DNA of 64,000 nucleotides from Oreohelix idahoensis (lineage: Eukaryota > Mollusca > Gastropoda > Stylommatophora > Oreohelicidae), in assembly GCA_024509875.1 (NCBI GenBank), contig JAMPIV010019845.1, positions 372,001 through 436,000 on the forward strand. Reading direction: 5' to 3'. A model generated the notes under the pieces. The model was not told the origin of the DNA. It was given only the letters and a program-made list of their open reading frames with translations, and ran no database searches. The first letter of the stretch is position 1. Every line of letters begins with the position of its first letter. Shown piece after piece: positions 10,559 through 20,993 of the stretch. Made by a program: the position numbers and the translations under genes.

Positions 10559-12574
10559 TTACATATGGACCTTTAATTTTGTGGACCTATTTGTCCATGC
10601 ACCGGTATGGTCTCTTCCACTCGAAGCGCTATAGTGATGATTTTTCCTCCCAGAATTATCATTCACAAAACGACCGCTACCAATTCTTTTCTTGGGGCTT
10701 TCTCCCCACTTAGAATTCTGGATGAGAGATTTCCTCTCTACATCCTCTTCCTCCAGTTTGTTTAAGTCCGATTGAGGGATTTTCGGTTTATCCTGGGGTA
10801 AGACATCTCTTTGCACTCTCCGCATAGTGGCCATTGTAAAACAGTTAATTGAAGCTTGTCCGTGAAAAGGGGCTTCCCATTCCATTTGGTCCACTTTATC
10901 AAATTTATTTCTCTTTTTATTTTCAGGCCTAAGTTTGCCCTTTGGCGTGTCCAGGTCCTGATCAATGTTCCCACTTGTGGGTGTTCCCTCATGTGCTATG
11001 CTACACCTTTCTACAAAATTCTCAATGTCCCATCTTGCCTTGGGCCAATAATAATTGTGAGCTACCTTTTGAATGATGGTACCTATTTTCTCATGGTCCC
11101 CATCTTTTTTCACATGTAGGCTCCTTATTAAGTCTGCCCTATATCTCTTTAGAAGAATCAACTGTCCGTGACCATGGGATCTAGTTCCGGCCTTCCTATA
11201 CATCAACTTGTTTTTCATGTAAAAATCTCCCTTGCCTGGAGTTGTATGACAAGTTGACAATTTCCTGAAACAAGGCTTGAGGGTCTTATCCCCAGCCTGT
11301 GCCTTCCTCATCTCTTCTGGAGTGGTATCTAACAGAATATCCTCCTCCTTTCTTGAGGTCGACCTGACCTGAAGGGTGGCCATAACTATAGGGTTCCTTC
11401 TGCAACGGTCAGTGTCATGATTGTTCATCTTACAATTTTTACACCATCTCTTTCCTTGGTTGAAAGATTTTCTTTCATCATATTTCCTTTCATCGAATTG
11501 TGGGGTTTTATTTTTATTTTCATACCGTGGCCTATCAAATCGGTGCTTACCTTTGTTTTGATCTCTAGGATCAAATTTATTAAAGTTCTGTGGTGCCCTA
11601 AAATTATCTACCTGTTTCTTTTTATTACCTGATACCTCTGCCTGAGCTGCTTGATACCTTTCAGCAACATTTAGCAACTCACCCAGCATCTCTGCACCTT
11701 GTTCCATGATAAACTTTCTCAGGTCTGGAGCCATGGACTCTCTTAATTGTTCTATAAGGACCATTTCCTTAAGATCTTGGGTTTTCCCCAGAGAAATCCA
11801 TTTCTCCAAGTATGTCTCTAACCGTGCAGAGAACTGGTGATAGGTTTCACCTGACAGTAGTTTAGCATTCCTAAATTTTTTCCTATAAAATTCTGCTTTC
11901 TTTTCATATCTTAACAAAAGAGCCTGCTTTAGCATGTCATAATTTTCTTGATCACCTCTGTTCATTTTGGCAAAAACTTCATAAGCTGCCCCACGAAGCC
12001 CTTGAGATAACTTTAAGCTCCACCTTTCTCTCTCTAACCCATACGTGGTAGCTAATAGTTCATATCTATTTAGATAGCTCTCAATATCATCGTCTTTCTC
12101 AACAAAATGATCTAAATGAAAATTCATAGCTGAGGTTGAGGCTCCCTGACTAGCAGTAGCATCAGAGGTAAAGGGACTGGCACCATTTTCAGGAGCATGG
12201 CCTTGAAACTCAAACTCCCTTAGTCGTAACTCATGTTCCCTTTGTAATCTCTTCTCCTCCTTTTCTGCTTCCCTCTCTGCAGTCAATCTTCTTTCTTCTG
12301 CTTCCCTTTCTGCAGCTAATTTCTTCTCTTCTCTTTCTGCAGCCTGTCTTCTTTCCTCGGTTTCCAATGCTTTAACCTCTTTGTCAGCCTCAATCTGCAA
12401 CCTCTTAGCCTCAGCCTCTAACTTTCTTTCGGCCTCTTTTTCTAATCTTCTTTCTTCCCGTTCAATATATTTGTCACATTCAGCAGTGACATAAGCAATC
12501 ATAATTTGCCCGTCCATTCCTAACTCTTTCGCAGTCTGTACAGCAGCAGATCGAAATTTGGCCAGGTCCGCCAT
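10559..12574 (-). CDS. gag: gypsy element 1 gag joined to integrase zinc-binding remnant
   Basis: A 671-codon frame. Residues ~30-125 form a highly charged Glu/Arg/Lys coiled coil. Residues ~150-340 look like a retrotransposon Gag core ('FVEKDDDIESYLNRYE', 'WSLKLSQGLRGAAYEVF'). A CCHC zinc knuckle (CX2CX4HX4C) lies near residue 377. A stretch near residues 485-530 then reads 'RSLHVKKDGDHEK' and 'YYWPKARWDIENFVERC', the H2C2 zinc-binding part of integrase. No DSG/DTG protease motif and no DDE core follow, so parts of pol have been deleted. The tail after about residue 535 is low-similarity linker and ends by frameshift. The ATG at 12574 gives a plausible Gag start ('MADLAKFRSAAVQTAKELG'), about 200 bases after the primer-binding site. 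Confidence 0.85.
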   Translation of the reverse strand: MADLAKFRSAAVQTAKELGMDGQIMIAYVTAECDKYIEREERRLEKEAERKLEAEAKRLQIEADKEVKALETEERRQAAEREEKKLAAEREAEERRLTAEREAEKEEKRLQREHELRLREFEFQGHAPENGASPFTSDATASQGASTSAMNFHLDHFVEKDDDIESYLNRYELLATTYGLERERWSLKLSQGLRGAAYEVFAKMNRGDQENYDMLKQALLLRYEKKAEFYRKKFRNAKLLSGETYHQFSARLETYLEKWISLGKTQDLKEMVLIEQLRESMAPDLRKFIMEQGAEMLGELLNVAERYQAAQAEVSGNKKKQVDNFRAPQNFNKFDPRDQNKGKHRFDRPRYENKNKTPQFDERKYDERKSFNQGKRWCKNCKMNNHDTDRCRRNPIVMATLQVRSTSRKEEDILLDTTPEEMRKAQAGDKTLKPCFRKLSTCHTTPGKGDFYMKNKLMYRKAGTRSHGHGQLILLKRYRADLIRSLHVKKDGDHEKIGTIIQKVAHNYYWPKARWDIENFVERCSIAHEGTPTSGNIDQDLDTPKGKLRPENKKRNKFDKVDQMEWEAPFHGQASINCFTMATMRRVQRDVLPQDKPKIPQSDLNKLEEEDVERKSLIQNSKWGESPKKRIGSGRFVNDNSGRKNHHYSASSGRDHTGAWTNRSTKLKVHM

Positions 12575-12751
12575 TTTCTAACAGGTAAATTTATATAATG
12601 TCTAACTAAACAGTACAATCTGATATTACTTATCCAAAGACACCACAGGCACTGAGAGCTCAACGTTATTTATTTTCACCCAAGGATACCTTTTTAATTT
12701 CTATTATTCCCTGAAGTGAATTACCCCCAATATTTTTAATAGGGAAAGATT

Positions 12752-12775
12752 CAAAATCCCGGGAGCGAGACCCCA
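12752..12775 (-). promoter_or_regulatory. Primer-binding site of gypsy element 1 (tRNA-Pro-like)
   Basis: Five bases inside the 5' LTR the minus strand reads TGGGGTCTCGCTCCC then GGGATTTTGAA. The TGG start, and a body resembling the complement of a tRNA 3' end (CCA, acceptor, T-arm), mark a first-strand primer site. It most resembles the complement of tRNA-Pro with small insertions. The assignment is by eye. Confidence 0.6.
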
Positions 12776-12780
12776 ATATA

Positions 12781-14693
12781 TGTGGTAAAGTGGGATGATA
12801 TAAATATTTATAGGGGACTTAGTGTACTGACTGAGATCAGCTGTGAAGGTATCTGTATCTAATAGGTGTAGTGTTTTACAGATAACCTTACTTGCTACCA
12901 CATTTATACCTCAGTCAGAATTATTCTGGAATATTGTGATGACTACGTTAAATGTCTAGGGTTATGTAAATGATGAAGTGTAAGTCACAACAACAACAGA
13001 CAGATAAACAATTTAATTTATTCCACCACACCTGACAACACTGTGACACTCACACACATTTAACATTCTATAACACTATCTTAAATGAGTCACTGGTAAA
13101 GTTTCAAATATATATGTATTAATTACTTTCACTAATATATGTCCTGATTCAACTACAAAGTGAACCAGGAATCACAATCAATTGTAATCACAATTTATAT
13201 ATACATAATTTATAAATATGAACTTAGTAGTGACATATTGTATTAGTATTATCCTATGTGTGTCAGTTGTGTAGTAGTACTATAAGGTACTACTGGTTTT
13301 GTTTTTCAAGCTATGTTGTTATTTGTCATCATGACTTCAAGTGTTTGTTTATCTGGGAAATAGTATGGGGAAAAAGTTCACAGTTCCTGTCAATTTAAAC
13401 AAGGTCTTGTCCCTCTTTTTTTTCTAAATTGTCAATTTTTGAGGGGACACATAATGTTGAGCTCCACTGGCCACAGAGGCTTAACTTTCGTGATGGCGGC
13501 AGGAAAAGACTCCTCTGCTCGATTGCTCCCCTGTGTTCTGGAGACACCGCACTGGTCACTATCTGGACCCAGGAGTATGCTGTCAGCCTTCAGATTCAGC
13601 AAAGCTCAGACCAGGTGCTGCTCAATAACTTTAGGACCACAGTCCCTGAAACAAGAAGGTTGTACCTCCTACTTCATAACTAATTTATAATCTATTTCCA
13701 GACTGAACACAATACATAACAAACACTGAGTTCAGAGCGGTAGGCCAACTGTCAGCTTCATCTGAAATAATTTACACCAGTATACTCCTCCCTAATGGTC
13801 ACTACGCCTCTGCAATTCCAGCATTAGTTCTTTCTAGTCAATAAGATAGGTGTCAGTGTACTGTTTGGCAATTCCATGCAGTTTTACTTTTCTCCGACAC
13901 CTTCTGTTCAGGTTGGAGCACTATATAGGCTTTGCCTCATGTTCGCTACTGAACCACACACATATACAGACATAAATTATCAATTTACATTCACTTTTCA
14001 TTAAAAAGATATTGAATATATCAAGCTTACCACAATTCATGGAATAATACACAGTTACGTTGACTGGCAATGAATATAGCACAATTTCGATCTGCCGATG
14101 TCCCAGGCTTTTATTTAGAAAAATATGCACTGGCGCTCAACGCACTGGTTCTTTAGTAAGTTTATTTGAAAAATGTGGTACTGAACTAACGCTCCTAATT
14201 GCCTATATTGGCGGGTCTAACCAATCGAGCCATGTTTACACAAGCGTTTGAAAAAAAGTACCCTTCCTTCCGTCTCCCCTAACAACAAAAGATAGTATTT
14301 GTAGCCCGACTAATCGTGTTTAGCCTTACATTTATTGCGCTCCAATCAAATATGATTTAACATGGGGACCTATTTCCCGTACAATGGTGGTTTTAAAATC
14401 TGCCACTGAGCGATTCTGATTATGGTGTCTGTTGTACTGTCATGTTTTCAGACATAAAACAGTATAATGTCATATTTCCTAATAAGCATTTTGTAAGTTT
14501 TAAAACCTAACTCTCGTATGGGTAGTGTTTTTTATCACTGTCGATTTGAAAAAAAGTTAGTGCATGTGGCCTTACACGCGTGATAGCAGTAATTGTATAG
14601 CGAGACGCGTGTTAGTGTGGCATGCGTTCCGGCTTTCAGCCCTCCCTTCTCTCTATCCTAATTCCATCTGTCTTTCGTTTATGGTAACTTAGT
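12781..14693 (-). repeat. 5' LTR of gypsy element 1
   Basis: A 1.9 kb copy of the LTR at 6918-9042. Relative to that copy it lacks ~206 bp near 14422. The deletion is flanked in the longer copy by similar words (TGGTGT..TCTG), which suggests a slippage or recombination deletion. The last few bases of the outer edge are also lost (CTTAGT then GTATA instead of ACACA). Confidence 0.9.
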
Positions 14694-14983
14694 GTATAAA
14701 ATGACATGAATGGAATATTAAATATAGGTCAGCTTGCGTATCTCAAGGTTTTTCTTAGAAATGCAGTACACGTTTTATCGTAGAAAGCGTGTATGCTGCA
14801 GTAGGCTTTTACTATCAACGTTAAACGTTACAATTTGCAGACGAAGTAGAAAACAAGGGGATTTCGAGTACAGTCATTGTGACAGCACTGTTCTTTACCA
14901 TTCTTCTTTCCTTTTATTGAAGTTATTTGTTAGGCTTTACATTTACTTTTTAATTTATATATGTGGATTAGAATTTCACACGA

Positions 14984-15115
14984 CACGCTCTCATATAACC
15001 ACATCTATAAAGTTGGCGGTCTGTCTCAAGCTTCTCTCATGTAACCACATCTATTTCTTTTATAAAGTTGGCGGTCTGTGTCAAGCTTCTCTCATGTAAC
15101 CACATTTATCGCTCT
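14984..15115. repeat. 55-bp minisatellite (second locus), left of LTR-A insertion
   Basis: Two to three copies of the 55-bp unit seen at 2337-4107, here with 'AAAGTTGGCGGTCTGT' and 'CAAGCTTCTCTCATGTAACC'. The array continues at 17427-17467 after the LTR-A insertion. Confidence 0.8.
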
Positions 15116-17426
15116 TGTCATGGGTTGCCACCCCCCCTCCCTTTTAGCTCTGCATTAGTGGCCCAACAGTGGTCACAACTCAAAAGTAACTGATGTGGAT
15201 CTTCGAAGGTGTCTACCTTCGCACAAGATTACTCTTGACAGAGTTGTAGATAGAAGGATAATGATGCTTCTACCTCGAGGAAGATTCTTAATATATTCAA
15301 AAAAGCGTCAACTTTTGTGAAGGATTATGTAATATAATTTTAGCTCGTACAAGCTCCCAGCTGAGTTAGTTCAGCGAATTTCCTCTTATTATTGTATAGC
15401 TTTGTTTAAGTGTATTTAAGAAATTGTCTGAGACACACGGTTGTAGTACATTCAAAATGATTAAATCAACTTTATATTTGACTTTATACAAGTAACAAAT
15501 TTAAAAATCAATTACATTTTAACAGTTAAAAAAAAATTAATAATTATTAAACAAAACATGCTCATCATCAATGATGTTAAGGAGGTTTATATAAGGGGTC
15601 ACTTGGCAGCTTTTATTTAACTACTTATCTGCCAATGAGGTTTCTGCTCCAGCTGATGTTTGGGTCTTTGCAGATGGAGGCCTGGATCATTCATGTCCCT
15701 GGTCAATGTTATAGGGCGCAGCACGTTCCCAGGAGCGTCAGGGAATGTCTACGAAGTTGGTCCCGCGTCTCTAAGACCCGTCTGATAATGGTGTCTAGCG
15801 TCGACTTCAGGCCACTTGTACCCTCACTTGTTCCGAGATAGTACCCTCAACTGGTACCACCAACTAGTGTCACAAAAGAAGAGAAACAAATACCCTCTGA
15901 GTATTGAGTTTCCCGACACATACTTATGTGCCCCCCTCTTTTCATTTCACCATCCCATCTACCTCAGAACTTTTACCCTCGCTGAGAATTAATATTAATC
16001 CCATTGAGCGGAAAAACATTCATTACATTTAAATTGAATAGATGTATATTTAACTTTACATTGTACATTGGTTGAAAAGGTTAATAATATAAATTGAATA
16101 TGTTTTCCTTTACATCTACCATGTTTGAAAATGTTAACAGTATAGATTGAATATGTTTACATTTACATCTACCATGTTTGAAAATGTTAACAATATAGAT
16201 TGAATATGTTTACATTTACATCTACACTGGTTGAAAATGTTAATAATATAGATTATGTACATCCTTTCTTTCATCATTTACTCCTTGCTCCCTATAGAAC
16301 TTGGGACTAACTCTGCTTTTGGTTCCCTGAAAGAAACTCGCAATAAAGCAGTCACCAGCCCTGGCAGTGGTGGTTCATGAAATCATCATTCTATATGCTG
16401 AAGTTGCCAGCCTCAAATAACTTGGACATCCACTAACAATTTTCACATATTAATATTTACATGTCACTATATACATATTAGTTCACATGTTAATAATGCA
16501 AAATATAGAGTTTAAAATGTACAACTTACGTCAATCTTTAGGCTCACAGACTGCTGGCTCAGAAAAATAGTTTAAGACAGCTTGACGATGCCTATTACAC
16601 GCGGGCTGGGGTGTTGTTATTTTAGCAATAAGTTCCCACTTTTGACTTTGTGTTACAGTTTCATCAGATTCCGGTTTTCCGTGTTAAAATGGTAGCGTTT
16701 TCCTGGGCTCTAAGTCCTCAGTATGCTCCAGCAAGGTCAGGTCTAGTACTGTTCTTAACTCTGGCAAGGTCTGGTTGTCTTCTTGGCGCGAGGTGAATTT
16801 TCCCAGTGCTTTCAACGGACTAAAGTGTCAGGTTATTATGTCCGTTTCGTTCCTGGCACGTGTTGTTTACTATTAGACCTGGCCCCAATCAGAAATGTAG
16901 TTATGTTTACATCTCGAGTGCTGGCCGATAATTTCAAACATGCATGTTTAGGATGGGGTAATTCAAAATATTTCCAATAGGAAATTTCTGTGCATTAATG
17001 CAAAGGTCATGTCTTCCAAGTATGGAAGTGAGATTTCCGTACTATTCTCGTCATTGATTACAAACAACTTCTTACATCTGCCCGGAACTATTAAAGCATT
17101 TCGACTGTCAAGTGCGTGTCTGTAATCTGTACACAGACGGGTAATTTATCGCCCGGCACGCCTTAGGTAAACCCATCGCTCGGTCGCTGACCGGCCCATC
17201 TGGGTTTTTACCTGTGCCTAATCTTAGCAAAGCCGAGAAGCTTAAAGCAACCATGACGAATTATCACCGAAGGGAGTGTAACATTGATAAGAAAATAGCT
17301 AATATCTGCTTGATAGCAGAGAAAGAAAAGTACCGACCACGGAAATGGCACGTAATCAGTACTCACAACAAATGTAACTGACTACTGCAAGAGAGGAAAA
17401 GAGATCAACCCACAATTTATGTGACA
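15116..17426 (+). mobile_element. LTR-A solo LTR, complete, with perfect TSD
   Basis: A 2311-bp element begins TGTCATGGGTTGCC and ends TTTATGTGACA. It is flanked by the 5-bp duplication GCTCT (15111-15115 and 17427-17431), and the minisatellite reads straight through once it is removed. TGTCA...TGACA ends and a 5-bp TSD are diagnostic of an LTR retrotransposon family. No internal gag or pol is present, so this is a solo LTR left by LTR-LTR recombination. Other copies or pieces lie at 19882-22814, 26080-26308, 28436-28655, 32968-34035, 38395-39155 (reverse), 40909-41250 and probably 47220-47480. No coding part of this family is seen in the window. Confidence 0.88.
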
Positions 17427-17467
17427 GCTCTTATAAAGTTGGCCGTCTGTCTCAGGCTTCTGTCATT
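17427..17467. repeat. 55-bp minisatellite, right of LTR-A insertion
   Basis: It starts with the duplicated GCTCT and continues 'TATAAAGTTGGCCGTCTGTC', the same unit as 14984-15115. Confidence 0.75.
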
Positions 17468-17656
17468 GCTCTCAGACAAATACATCTTTTTCGCGTATGA
17501 AGTTGACTATTCGAATGGAAGGCGCCTATTTGGAGACGTCTAGCACACCCCACACCCGTCCCCCCATGAAGTCTGTTTGTTATACGTTGTACATGATACT
17601 GCACATGTCCCTTAAAAGGTGAGTAAACATGCATTAAAGCAATTATATTTTCTAAC

Positions 17657-17861
17657 CAGGGGCGTACTTAAGTATCTGGCGTACTGGGCGGAACTTTCCT
17701 TTTTGCAACACGCGCCATAATACACATTACCCACAAATATATTGTTCTTGCAAGTAGATTTGTAAACATTACATTATTTTCGTAATAGTGTTCGATGGCA
17801 CCCCCTCCTAGCTGTCACCCAAGGCAGACCACTCTCTTCCTACCCCTTTAGTATGCCACTG
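17657..17861. mobile_element. hAT-type MITE, copy 2
   Basis: A 205-bp element with the same left end as 6450-6669 (CAGGGGCGTACTTAA) and a right end TTAGTATGCCACTG. The 8-bp flanks TTTCTAAC and CATCTAAA agree at 5 of 8 positions. The interior is non-coding. Confidence 0.68.
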
Positions 17862-18309
17862 CATCTAAAGATTATAAGCACAACACAACAAAATACATTT
17901 TTTAAAAACTGCTGGGCCAGCCATTACATATTAGCAACAATATGGCGGATGGTGAGGACAAAAGAGGTCACGCCCAGGAAACCCCTCCCCCTCTAAATAC
18001 GCAACTACGAATATTTATTTCTGTCATTTTTTTTTCCTTACTTAATTTAACTTTACTGAGGAGACCGGTGCAACTTAATTCCCCCATATCTGTCTTGTGC
18101 TAGAATATGTTACTTCAACTGTTATTTTCTTGTTCAGTCTTGACTGTTATCTGACTATCGTGTCTTTCTTTAGTCGATTTTCTTGGTCCAAGGAATATCT
18201 GTTTAATTATGCACTGTTTTGGGCAAGTCACGTGACATTGACATAATTATCTTGGGTAATCCACCTGACCTTGATATACGTCCCTGACATTTACCTTACT
18301 TACTCAGTC
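17862..18309. other. No recognised feature
   Basis: AT-rich sequence without an ORF or element boundary that I can support. Confidence 0.4.
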
Positions 18310-18720
18310 GTTCCTCTTGTTACCTAAGGTGTAGAGGTTTGCCACAGAGAGCGCCATACTATCCTATTGACTGTCTTCCTCTAGGCCTGGTTCCATTCTA
18401 GCCCTTCGCCCTTCAAAGATTGTCTAATGTTGTCCTTCCAGTGAACTCTGAGTCGTCCTGCAGGTCTGGATCCCTGGCTGTGGGTTTCCCATATTTGTCA
18501 TGGTAGCCGATCTTCTCCCATTCTGCAGACATGGCTAAACCGTCGAACTGGGACTGTTTCACTTGGGTCTGCAGGGGCTGGGTTTTTTAGGCAATGCCGT
18601 ATCGTTTGGTTACAGGCCATGTCTCTTCTTGTTACTTCAACCACCTTTCTCAAGTACCCCATTTCTGACGTTTGGAACAGGCTTTTGTGGGTTGTAGTCA
18701 TTGCCCTTGACACGCATCCA
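18310..18720 (-). pseudogene. LINE 3' coding fragment
   Basis: The minus strand reads 'LFQTSEMGYLRKVVEVTRRD' and then 'VRRFSHVCRMGEDRLP', followed in a shifted frame by a GRLRVHWKD-like block. This is the C-terminal region of a LINE ORF2, downstream of RT, where the motif R(R)L-W-GHV-RM is typical. The RT boxes themselves are absent. At least two frameshifts occur. Confidence 0.65.
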
Positions 18721-18769
18721 TAACTATTACGTTAAAGCTTGCGTTGTTACGGATTTTTGGTAGGTCATT

Positions 18770-19106
18770 TTACGTTTCAGGCAGATGAAGCTGCAGCCAA
18801 AGAACATAGGAAAAGTCAGAACAAAGAAACTAAAAGGGAAATTCCAGCCATCAAATGCCTTACTAAACACAAGAAAAGAAATTTGCTTAGCAACATTACA
18901 GCAACTGAAATGATGGACCAAAGATTCATAGAAACATGTAGATACAGTACAACTACATCCGTAATATCCCCGATACATACATCTGGCAGAAAAGAGCTGC
19001 TACGTTAATTGTTAAAAAAAAAATAAGGAAGAAATAAATAAAGCCATAAAGCTTCTAAGAGATGGAAGAAACGCTGACCCAGATGGCATTCCAGCAGAGG
19101 TCATCA
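18770..19106 (+). pseudogene. LINE family A-like fragment, 5' piece of a wrecked copy
   Basis: From 19020 the plus strand matches the pre-RT part of LINE family A: 'KKAIKLLRDG' then DPDGIPAEVIKAD-like words. These correspond to minus-strand 1985-1860 and to plus-strand 28785-28870. The part at 18770-18990 encodes a basic peptide with 'AAAKEHRKSQNKETKREIP' that could be the linker before RT, but this is tentative. The copy continues through tandem arrays and insertions to about 23830. Confidence 0.6.
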
Positions 19107-19517
19107 AAGCAGACATTGACAACTCTGCAGATTATATAACTTACTCGGTAAAGTCTGGAAGACTCTAGCAAGAGACAGTGACAACACTACAGATTATATA
19201 ACTTTCTCGGTAAAGTCTGGAAGACTCTAGCAACAGACATTGACAACTCTGCAGATTACACAACTTACTCGGTAAAGTCTGGAAGACTCTAGCAACAGAC
19301 ATTGACAACTCTACAGATTATACAACGTACTTGGTAAAGTCTGGAAGACTCTAGCAACAGACAATTGACAACTCTACAGATTATACAACGTATTCGGTAA
19401 AGTCTGGAAGACTCTAGCGACAGACATTGACAACTCTACAGATTATATAACTTACTCGGTAAAGTCTGGAAGACTGTAGCAACAGTCATTGACAGCTCTG
19501 CAGATTATACAACTTAC
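19107..19517 (+). repeat. 63-bp tandem array grown from a LINE segment
   Basis: About 6.5 units of ~63 bp with the words GACATTGACAACTCTGCAGA, 'TTATACAACTTACTCGGTAA' and AGTCTGGAAGACTCTAGCAA. The unit is the LINE family A segment just before 'KLLGKVW'. The array resumes at 19827-19881 and again at 22815-22978, interrupted by a SINE-like repeat and an LTR-A copy. The period is a multiple of three. Confidence 0.9.
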
Positions 19518-19826
19518 AGGGATTGAAGACGCAGCAAGAGAGATGAATGCATTCAGCGACTCATAGTTTGACTGCTTGCGTCAGGGTCAGCGAACCAGAG
19601 CTGACCAAGATCCTACTCCACCTCCAAGTGGTGGTCCTGGAAACAGGCAGCATCACTGCAGTCTGGCGGAGTGAGTAGGGATCGAAGAGGGAAGGCAAAC
19701 CCGGTCCCAAAAAAGCCGTACTGAAGTCGCATGTGTCGGGCTGAAAGGGGCAAATATCGCAACCTCGCTGTAAACGGCGACACAACGTAACCAACGTCCT
19801 ATTCAGGACGAACGCAGAAGAAGAAT
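19518..19826 (+). mobile_element. SINE-like GAA-tailed repeat, copy 1
   Basis: A 309-bp insertion begins GGGATTGAAGACGCAGCAAG and ends in a GAAGAAGAA tail. It is flanked by CAACTTAC on both sides (19510-19517 and 19827-19834), and the 63-bp array continues after it. A near-identical member with a 12-bp TSD lies at 39546-39846, and a reverse copy at 37466-37705. No clear Pol III A or B box is seen. It could be a SINE or the 3' end of an unseen LINE. Confidence 0.8.
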
Positions 19827-19881
19827 CAACTTACTCGGTAAAGTCTAGAAGACTCTAGCAACAGTCATTGACAACTCTGCA
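19827..19881 (+). repeat. 63-bp array, middle part
   Basis: It continues the 63-bp unit after the SINE-like insertion and ends with CTGCA, the left target duplication of the LTR-A insertion. Confidence 0.85.
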
Positions 19882-20540
19882 TGTCACGGAATTGCCTCCC
19901 TTGCTTTGCAGTAGTGCACAACAGTGGCCAAAACTCAAGAGAATCTAATATGGGTTTTCAAAGGTGTTTTCCTTCGCACAATATTACTCTTGGCAGAGTT
20001 GGAGATAGCAGGATAATGATGCTTCTATCTCAAGGGAGTTTCATAAGATATGTCAGAAGTCAAGAACAATGCTGTATTGGGAAGGGCAATTGTTAACTTA
20101 TATCTGATCCGCCGCCTTTTATGAAGAATTAATTATTAATTTTAGCTCGTTCAATCCCCCACCCTGATTTACTCAGTGGAATTCTTATTATTATGGTAAA
20201 TCTCTGTTTAGAGTGTATTTAGTAAATTGACCGAGACAAACATGCAGTAAATGCAAAATGATTAAATCAACGTTAAATTTGTATATTTACAAATAACAAA
20301 TTTAATAATCAACTAAATTTTAACAGTTAAAAAAAATGAATAATTTTTAACAGAAAATACTCATCATCGTATGATGGTAGCTCGATTTATGTAAGAAGTC
20401 ACTAGGTAGCTTTTAGTTTTGACTTAGCTGCAAATAGTAGTTTCTTCCCCCCCCCCCCCCCCCGGTTCTGTGCAGATAGGTCACTGGAGTTCTCGCGTCT
20501 CTGGTCAAGATTAAATGCGCAGCACGTTCCAAGTAAGATC

Positions 20541-20993
20541 GTTGAATGGGGGAAAAAAAAAGATACACACACAGAAATAGTAATACGTCTTACAAGGAGA
20601 AAGGACAAGAAAAACCTACGTTGCGGCCACAAGGCCTTCGTCAGGGACAAACAAACAAGAGACAAGAGGGAAAGAAAATGAGAATTAAGTAGAGAACATG
20701 AAACTATAAAAATAAGAGAAAAAACCTCCCTTTATGTCCAGTCACATGTGAAGCAAGATGGCTGCCACTAAACCGGAAGTCTTTTTAAAAACAAAAAATA
20801 AGAAATAATGAAAACAAGGCCTGGAAAAGAGTGAGGAAAAATAAATAAATAAAATAAAATAATAAAATAAATAAATTTAAAAAAAATAAATATATATATA
20901 TATAATAATAATAAATAAATTTAAAAAAAAAATAATTAAAAAAAAAAAAGCGTGATCGCATTAAAGTAGACAGTCATAACACAACTGGGACTC
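20541..20993. mobile_element. 453-bp insertion nested in LTR-A, with 10-bp TSD
   Basis: The colinear LTR-A sequence is broken between duplicated AAGTAAGATC words (20531-20540 and 20994-21003). The insert begins GTTGAATGGGGG, contains the hairpin word GGCCACAAGGCC followed by TTCGTCAGGG, an ATGGCTGCC-containing stretch and a long A/T-rich part (about 20815-20950), and ends GGGACTC. I see no terminal inverted repeats. A 10-bp duplication fits target-primed retroposition, or a Mutator-like element, but I cannot name the family. Confidence 0.7.
20880..20950. repeat. A/T-rich low-complexity tract
   Basis: AATAAA-rich, (TA)n and poly-A stretches within the nested insertion. Confidence 0.7.

Larger units (their letters stand above)
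6918..14693 (-). mobile_element. Ty3/gypsy LTR retrotransposon, element 1 (defective)
   Basis: The whole element is read on the minus strand: 5' LTR 14693-12781, primer-binding site, gag with a partial integrase at 12574-10559, RT-RNase H at 10423-9086, and 3' LTR 9042-6918. The remnant of integrase zinc-binding domain lies upstream of RT, so the ancestral order was gag-integrase-RT-RNase H, as in element 3. The protease and the integrase catalytic core are missing, and the two ORFs are separated by frameshifts near 10600-10430. No clear TSD is seen: the outer edge of the 5' LTR lacks the final ACACA-type bases of the other LTR. The few differences between the LTRs suggest a fairly recent insertion that was already non-autonomous. 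Confidence 0.88.

Noticed and set aside
20605..20650. CUGACGA and GGCC hairpin on the minus strand as a hammerhead ribozyme
   Set aside because: The box after stem II reads GCAAC not GAAAC, an extra A precedes stem II, and no stem I can be formed from the flanks.
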